This document shows, in pieces, positions 14,863-18,867 of a stretch of 18,867 nucleotides of DNA. This DNA comes from JBOHUX01 sp050734915. GTDB taxonomy: Bacteria > Chloroflexota > Dormibacteria > Dormibacterales > Dormibacteraceae. The translations under genes were made by a program, and so were the position numbers. The notes beneath the pieces are model-generated. The model was not told the DNA's origin. It saw only the letters and a program-made list of their open reading frames with translations, and ran no database searches. Location: NCBI GenBank assembly GCA_050734915.1, contig JBOHUX010000026.1, forward strand, positions 1 to 18,867, read 5' to 3'. Position 1 is the stretch's first letter; each line of letters starts with the position of its first letter.

Positions 14863-15944
14863 TGGAGACGCTCAAGAACTCGGTCGGGATCTGGGCCTTC
14901 GGTCCCAGTGTCACCCGGTTCGTCCCCGCCGGCTACCATCCCGAGGTCGCGGGGGAGGACATGGTCGAACGGACCAAGCGGGTGGCGGACGGCCTCCACG
15001 ACATCGTGGATGGCCTCGAGTATCACTTCCCTGGCGAAGTGAACGAGGGGAACGTGGGCGCCATCCAGGCGGTGCTCGCCGACCACGATATGGACCTGCC
15101 CGTGGTGGCCTCCGGGCTCCATCCCGATCCCACCTACCGGTTGGGCTCGTTGATCAATCCCGACCAGGGGTTGCGGCGGCGGGCCATCGACACCAACAAG
15201 CGCGGCGTCGATCTGGCCGCCGCGCAGCGGGCGAGCTTCATCATCTGGCCGGGGTCTGAGGGCTATAACTACCTCTTCCAGCGCGACTACGGCCAGGTGT
15301 GGGCGGCCTTCATCGACGCCATCGGTGAGATCGCGGCGCATGCGGCGGCGGCCGGCGTCAAGGTCTACCTGGAGCACAAGAACAGCGAGCCGGCGATGAA
15401 GATCCTGATGCGCAACGTCGGCATGACGCTGCATGTGATCAACAAGGTGGCCGCCCTCGGAGTGCCCACCCATCACCTACTCGTGAACATGGATTGGCAG
15501 CATCTGATCATGAACGGCGAGAGTCTCGGTGAATACGCTCACCTCCTGGCGGCGGAGGGCAGGCTGGGACACCAGCACGGCAACGACGGCTGGGGCAGCT
15601 TTGACGACGACAACGTGGTGGGGACCAACTTCTTCATGCAGACATTGGAACTGGCCCTCGTGCTCCAGGATGTGGGTTACGGTTCGGGTGGCGAGATCGT
15701 GGGCTTCGATCTCTATCCATATACAGAGGACCAGCTCGACGCGGTCCGGCGCGCCATCCTGCACTGGGAGTTCCTCTGGGAGCTGGCCTCCACCGTCGAT
15801 CGCGAAGCCCTCGGGGAGGCGCGCTCCCGGGCCGACGCGATAGGGGGCCAGAGGGCGGTCTACTCCGCGCTCGGCCTCGATCCGCGCCGCGAAGAGCAGA
15901 TCCTCCAGCGAAGGCAAGCCTGGAAGACGGGCACCGGCGGTTGA
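14862..15944 (+). CDS. TIM-barrel aldose isomerase, xylose/L-rhamnose isomerase superfamily
   Basis: This 360-residue xylose-isomerase-like TIM barrel interconverts an aldose and ketose, or epimerises a ketose, with divalent metal. Aligned by eye, E171 and K173 lie in YLEHKNSEP (169-177), D211 and H214 in NMDWQH (209-214), H239 in GHQHGND (236-242), D248 and D250 in SFDDDNVVG (246-254), and D283 in GFDLYPYTED (281-290). The last motif resembles FDxKPxRTED of actinobacterial xylose isomerase, but the aspartate at 211 and histidine at 239 follow the E/D/H/D plus H/D/D ligand pattern recalled for the Pseudomonas stutzeri-type L-rhamnose isomerase. It is shorter than both families. ATG 14862 shares one base with the kinase stop and follows AAAGAGGAGG. 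It overlaps the xylulokinase start, consistent with isomerase-to-kinase flow. Confidence 0.8.
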   Translation: METLKNSVGIWAFGPSVTRFVPAGYHPEVAGEDMVERTKRVADGLHDIVDGLEYHFPGEVNEGNVGAIQAVLADHDMDLPVVASGLHPDPTYRLGSLINPDQGLRRRAIDTNKRGVDLAAAQRASFIIWPGSEGYNYLFQRDYGQVWAAFIDAIGEIAAHAAAAGVKVYLEHKNSEPAMKILMRNVGMTLHVINKVAALGVPTHHLLVNMDWQHLIMNGESLGEYAHLLAAEGRLGHQHGNDGWGSFDDDNVVGTNFFMQTLELALVLQDVGYGSGGEIVGFDLYPYTEDQLDAVRRAILHWEFLWELASTVDREALGEARSRADAIGGQRAVYSALGLDPRREEQILQRRQAWKTGTGG

Positions 15945-17470
15945 CATTCCTGATCGGGCTCGACGTGGGCACGACCGGAGCCCGGGCGCTGGCGATCGAG
16001 CCGTCGGGCGCGGTGGCGGCGTCGGCCACGGAGACCTACCCACTCTCCACGCCTCGGCCGGGCTGGGTGGAGCAGGACCCCGATGATTGGTGGCGCGCAT
16101 CCCGCACCGCCCTGACCCGGGTGAGCGAAGCAGTCGGCCCCGGCGTCGCGGCGATCGGCCTGACCGGTCAGATGCACGGATCAGTCTTCCTCGACGAGCG
16201 GGACGAGGTGATCCGGCCGGCGCTCCTTTGGAACGACCAGCGCACCGACCCCCAGTGTGGGGAGATAACCGAGCGGGTGGGGGAGGACCTGATCCGAATC
16301 GCGGGTAACCCCGCGCTGACGGGGTTCCAGGCGCCCAAAATCCTGTGGCTGAGGGAGAACGAGCCTCACCTCTACCGGCGGCTCCGCCACGTCCTGTTGC
16401 CGAAGGACTACGTCCGCTACCGCCTGACCGGTGAGTTCGCCACCGATGTCTCCGACGCCTCGGGGACCCTCTTGCTCGACATGCGAGCCCGTGACTGGTC
16501 GCGCGAACTGCTGGACCGGCTGGAGATACCGCGGGACTGGCTGCCGCCCGTTCGCGAAAGCGCCGAGCGAGCCGGTCAGGTCACGGCTCAGATCGCCTCA
16601 GACCTCGGTCTTGGAGCAGGGCTGCCGGTGGCGGCCGGCGCCGGCGACAACGCCTCGGCGGCGGTCGGTGTGGGGGCCATCCATTCCCAGGTCGCGATGT
16701 CCTCGATCGGGACGAGCGGCGTGATCTTTGCGCCCACCGAGACCTTCAGCCCGGATTCCCTCGGACGAGTCCACGCGTTCTGCCACGCGGTACCCGGCGG
16801 TTACCACCTGATGGGGGTGACGCTGGCCGCGGGAGGTTCGTTGCGCTGGTGGCGAGACGAGTGCGGGGGCGGAGAGGATTACGAGGATCTGGCGGCCCTC
16901 GCCGCCACGGCGCCCCCGGGGGCGGAAGGGCTGATCTACCTCCCGCACCTTTTCGGCGAGCGGAGCCCCCATCTCGATCCGAGGGCGCGGGGCGCGTTCG
17001 TCGGGCTCACCGGTCGGCACCACCGCGCCCACCTGACCCGGGCTGTCATGGAGGGGGTGCTGTTCAGCCTCCGCCAGCCGCTGGACATCATCGCCGTCGC
17101 CGGCCAGCCGGCGGAGATGAGAGCTACGGGCGGCGGCTCCAGGAGCGATCTCTGGCTCCAGCTCCAGGCGGACATCTACGGTCTCCCCATCGAGGTGACC
17201 GCTGTGGACGAGGGCGCCGCCTATGGGGCGGCTCTTCTCGCGGGGGTCGCGGCCGGCATCTTCACAGACACTCGCGACGCCTGCCGGGTGGTGCGAGTTC
17301 GGGACACCATCGGCCCTGATCATCATCGAACCGAAATCTACGATGAGCTGTTCGGGATCTTCACGGGGCTCTACCCGGCGCTCCGGGGGACGATGCACGC
17401 CCTCGGGGCCTTCGTCGACGTCACGTCCGGCCACGGTGAGCCGGCGCAGCTCAGACAACCAGGAGGGTGA
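15941..17470 (+). CDS. xylB: Xylulokinase (FGGY family)
   Basis: This 509-residue ATP-dependent kinase of the FGGY family converts D-xylulose to D-xylulose 5-phosphate for the pentose phosphate pathway. Visible motifs are the phosphate loop DVGTTG (8-13), the xylulokinase-specific GLTGQMHGSVFLD (73-85), LLWNDQRT (95-102), the catalytic base D236 in GAGDNASAAVG (233-243), and ATGGGSRSDLWLQLQADI in the second FGGY domain. Length is normal for the family. The only start that preserves the first strand is TTG 15941, overlapping the isomerase stop as TTGA. Both a lyxose-isomerase-like and a xylose/rhamnose-isomerase-like enzyme precede it, so it is the likely exit of the pentose branch. A related ketopentose substrate is possible. 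Confidence 0.92.
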   Translation: MTFLIGLDVGTTGARALAIEPSGAVAASATETYPLSTPRPGWVEQDPDDWWRASRTALTRVSEAVGPGVAAIGLTGQMHGSVFLDERDEVIRPALLWNDQRTDPQCGEITERVGEDLIRIAGNPALTGFQAPKILWLRENEPHLYRRLRHVLLPKDYVRYRLTGEFATDVSDASGTLLLDMRARDWSRELLDRLEIPRDWLPPVRESAERAGQVTAQIASDLGLGAGLPVAAGAGDNASAAVGVGAIHSQVAMSSIGTSGVIFAPTETFSPDSLGRVHAFCHAVPGGYHLMGVTLAAGGSLRWWRDECGGGEDYEDLAALAATAPPGAEGLIYLPHLFGERSPHLDPRARGAFVGLTGRHHRAHLTRAVMEGVLFSLRQPLDIIAVAGQPAEMRATGGGSRSDLWLQLQADIYGLPIEVTAVDEGAAYGAALLAGVAAGIFTDTRDACRVVRVRDTIGPDHHRTEIYDELFGIFTGLYPALRGTMHALGAFVDVTSGHGEPAQLRQPGG

Positions 17471-17474
17471 GCCC

Positions 17475-18533
17475 ATGGCCTCAGTCCGCTACGAGCACGT
17501 CACCAAACGGTTCGGCAGCGAAACCGTCGCCCTGAAGGACCTCTCGCTCGAGATCGCCGACACCGAGTTCATGGTCGTGGTGGGGCCATCCGGCTGCGGG
17601 AAGACGACCGCCTTGCGCATGCTGGCCGGTCTCGAGGATCTCTCGGAGGGGAAGATCAAGATCGGCGAGCGCGTCGTCAACGACGTGCCCGCCCGCGAAC
17701 GAGACATCGCCATGGTCTTCCAGTCCTACGCGCTCTACCCGCACATGTCCGTGTACGACAACATGGCCTTCGGCCTGAGGATGCGACGAACCCCCAGCGG
17801 TGACGTCGAGAGGGAGGTGCGGGAGGCGGCTCGCATCCTCGGTCTCGAGCAGCTCCTCACTCGCAAGCCGAAGCAACTGTCCGGAGGGCAGCGCCAACGC
17901 GTGGCGCTCGGCCGCGCGATCGTTCGCCAGCCCCAGGTCTTCCTGCTCGACGAGCCTCTCTCCAACCTCGACGCCGCGCTCCGGGTCGAGACCAGGATCA
18001 ATCTCCAGAAGCTCCACAGCCGGCTGGAGGCTACGTTCGTGTACGTCACCCACGACCAGGTCGAGGCGATGACGATGGGCGATCGCATCGCCGTCATGAA
18101 GGATGGAACCCTCCAGCAGTGTGGCGCGCCGCGCGAGATCTACGAGAACCCGGTCAACATGTATGTAGCAGGCTTCGTCGGTAGCCCGAGGATGAACTTC
18201 ATCCCCGTGAGCGTTTCAGGGGTGACGGCCACGGGTTCGGGATTCTCCGTTCAGCTGCCTGCTCCCGCCGGAGTGGACAGCGGCGTCCTCGGCATCCGTC
18301 CCGAGGACTTCGATGATCACCCGGGCGCGGGCGCTCAGGAAGTGGACATGGCGATCGAGGTGGTGGAGACGCTGGGGGCCGACCAGTTCCTCTATGGCAC
18401 CGTCGGCTCGGATCCCATCATCGCTCGCGTCGATCCCCAGCTGAGAGCAGCGGCGGGCGATCGCATCAGACTCGGGCTCAATCTGCGGCGCCTGCACCTG
18501 TTCGACGCGGTGACCGAGGCGGCTCTCTTGTAG
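17475..18533 (+). CDS. ABC sugar importer ATPase (MsmK/UgpC/MalK type)
   Basis: This 352-residue ATPase energises the importer. Motifs in order are Walker A GPSGCGKTT (37-45), Q-loop Q83 in VFQSYALYPH (81-90), signature LSGGQRQRVALGRA (135-148), Walker B VFLLDEPLSNLD (155-166) with E160, and the H-loop H193 in VTHDQ. After the nucleotide-binding domain a TOBE-type regulatory domain follows, with FVGSPRMNFIPV and LGIRPEDF visible, as in MalK-like proteins. ATG 17475 follows AGGAGGG (17461-17467) that spans the xylulokinase stop region. It lies about 8.5 kb downstream of the permease genes but in the same gene string, so it most likely serves this importer. It may also serve other CUT1 importers in the cell. 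It is the last gene before a non-coding gap. Confidence 0.94.
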   Translation: MASVRYEHVTKRFGSETVALKDLSLEIADTEFMVVVGPSGCGKTTALRMLAGLEDLSEGKIKIGERVVNDVPARERDIAMVFQSYALYPHMSVYDNMAFGLRMRRTPSGDVEREVREAARILGLEQLLTRKPKQLSGGQRQRVALGRAIVRQPQVFLLDEPLSNLDAALRVETRINLQKLHSRLEATFVYVTHDQVEAMTMGDRIAVMKDGTLQQCGAPREIYENPVNMYVAGFVGSPRMNFIPVSVSGVTATGSGFSVQLPAPAGVDSGVLGIRPEDFDDHPGAGAQEVDMAIEVVETLGADQFLYGTVGSDPIIARVDPQLRAAAGDRIRLGLNLRRLHLFDAVTEAALL

Positions 18534-18583
18534 TATCGGGCCGACGCGGATGGCGCAACTGGTGGGGGAGGATGGGACGGCTG

Positions 18584-18618
18584 GGCGGTCTCGGGGCGAT
18601 CTTGGGCCCACGACCGCC
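18584..18618 (+). terminator. Candidate operon-end hairpin, no T tract
   Basis: GGCGGTC (18584-18590) pairs with GACCGCC (18612-18618), and an inner GGGC (18594-18597) pairs with GCCC (18606-18609), giving an 11-bp interrupted stem with an 8-nt loop. It starts about 50 bases after the ATPase stop. The lack of a following T run makes intrinsic termination uncertain; it may be a 3' stability element or a Rho-assisted end. Confidence 0.35.
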
Positions 18619-18757
18619 GGGTACCTTCAGGTCAGGAGCAGGCTTCATCCGGGGACGTCGCCGCGCAGAGTTGCAACAGCCTTGGAGTCGGACGCTCCTC
18701 GATGGCCGGCGTGTCAACATTGGCGAGACTGCGCAATGCCGCCCTCTGTGTCAACCT

Positions 18758-18772
18758 CAGGTGAGACACCTG
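18758..18772. promoter_or_regulatory. 15-bp dyad, candidate operator for the next gene
   Basis: CAGGTG and CACCTG are exact inverted repeats around AGA. The site lies about 60 bases before the next probable start at 18833 and is preceded by two direct GTGTCAAC copies spaced 37 bp apart. A repressor site near a promoter is plausible but untested. Confidence 0.35.
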
Positions 18773-18832
18773 CCCGGGCGTAATTGATGAGCCCAGAGGG
18801 GGCGGGAAGGAGAACCAATCGAGGTGGCAACG

Positions 18833-18867
18833 ATGACCATGGCGGCACCGTCCGCGGAGTCCGTTCG
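18833..18867 (+). CDS. Possible start of a further gene, cut by window edge
   Basis: ATG 18833, or the in-frame ATG 18839, follows GAGGTGG at 18821-18827 and opens a frame that runs to the window end (MTMAAPSAESV...). Only eleven codons are visible, too few to identify a product. The preceding gap with dyads suggests an independent transcription unit. Confidence 0.4.
   Translation, partial: MTMAAPSAESV

Larger units (their letters stand above)
18534..18832. other. Non-coding gap after the operon
   Basis: These 299 bases contain no credible gene; the short open frames on either strand lack recognisable domains and suitable ribosome-binding sites. The region holds an interrupted inverted repeat (18584-18618), an 8-bp palindrome GTTGCAAC (18670-18677), a direct repeat GTGTCAAC (18711-18718 and 18748-18755), a 15-bp dyad (18758-18772) and the palindrome GCCCGGGC (18772-18779). 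No convincing -35/-10 pair was identified. Confidence 0.6.

Noticed and set aside
11126..15944. myo-Inositol catabolic operon (cupin, aldolase, PfkB, TIM barrel, Gfo/Idh/MocA resemble the iol set)
   Set aside because: The cupin fits D-lyxose isomerase rather than IolB, the aldolase is class I, no IolD-like enzyme is present, and xylulokinase and GH42 do not belong to that pathway.
18550..18783. Small + strand open frame after the ATPase gene
   Set aside because: No ribosome-binding site or domain, and it spans the hairpin and dyad elements; treated as non-coding.
1..18867. CRISPR arrays, insertion sequences, tRNA or rRNA genes
   Set aside because: No regularly spaced repeats, transposase motifs, terminal inverted repeats or RNA gene signatures were found on reading the sequence.

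Overview
The window is GC-rich DNA carrying one continuous sugar-catabolism locus. Every convincing gene lies on the + strand. The high GC content, dense gene packing, lipoprotein-type solute-binding protein and the protein families present suggest a free-living, probably soil or sediment, bacterium of Actinomycetota or Chloroflexota-like type. No rRNA or taxonomic marker is present, so this placement is an inference.

Layout. (1) Positions 2-1362: the C-terminal end of a LacI/GalR-type regulator, overlapped by four bases by an MDR-superfamily dehydrogenase. (2) Positions 1363-1491: the first real gap, holding a perfect 12-bp palindrome and a 7-bp stem-loop. (3) Positions 1492-5821: four consecutive, diverged Gfo/Idh/MocA oxidoreductases. 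(4) Positions 5811-8986: an ABC sugar importer (lipoprotein binding protein, two permeases), with a strong hairpin between the binding protein and the first permease. (5) Positions 8988-11129: a GH42 beta-galactosidase-type glycosidase without a visible signal peptide. (6) Positions 11126-17470: a tightly overlapped block of D-lyxose isomerase-like cupin, class I aldolase, a fifth Gfo/Idh/MocA oxidoreductase, PfkB kinase, TIM-barrel aldose isomerase and xylulokinase. (7) Positions 17475-18533: the importer's MsmK/UgpC-type ATPase. (8) Positions 18534-18832: a non-coding gap with dyad symmetries, followed by the first codons of another possible gene cut by the window edge.

How the genes may work together (inference). 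A galactoside- or arabinopyranoside-type oligosaccharide is imported and cleaved in the cytoplasm by the GH42 enzyme. Two unrelated aldose isomerases and the xylulokinase give a pentose branch ending in D-xylulose 5-phosphate. The PfkB kinase and class I aldolase give a second branch ending in aldol cleavage. The five Gfo/Idh/MocA proteins and the MDR dehydrogenase would carry out oxidation or epimerisation of sugars that do not fit the isomerases directly.

The locus looks like an unassigned oxidoreductive glycoside/pentose utilisation operon. The least explained parts are the five-member oxidoreductase set, two members of which lack the usual glycine-rich nucleotide loop, and the TIM-barrel isomerase, whose apparent metal site resembles L-rhamnose isomerase more than xylose isomerase. 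No mobile element, CRISPR array, tRNA or rRNA was seen.
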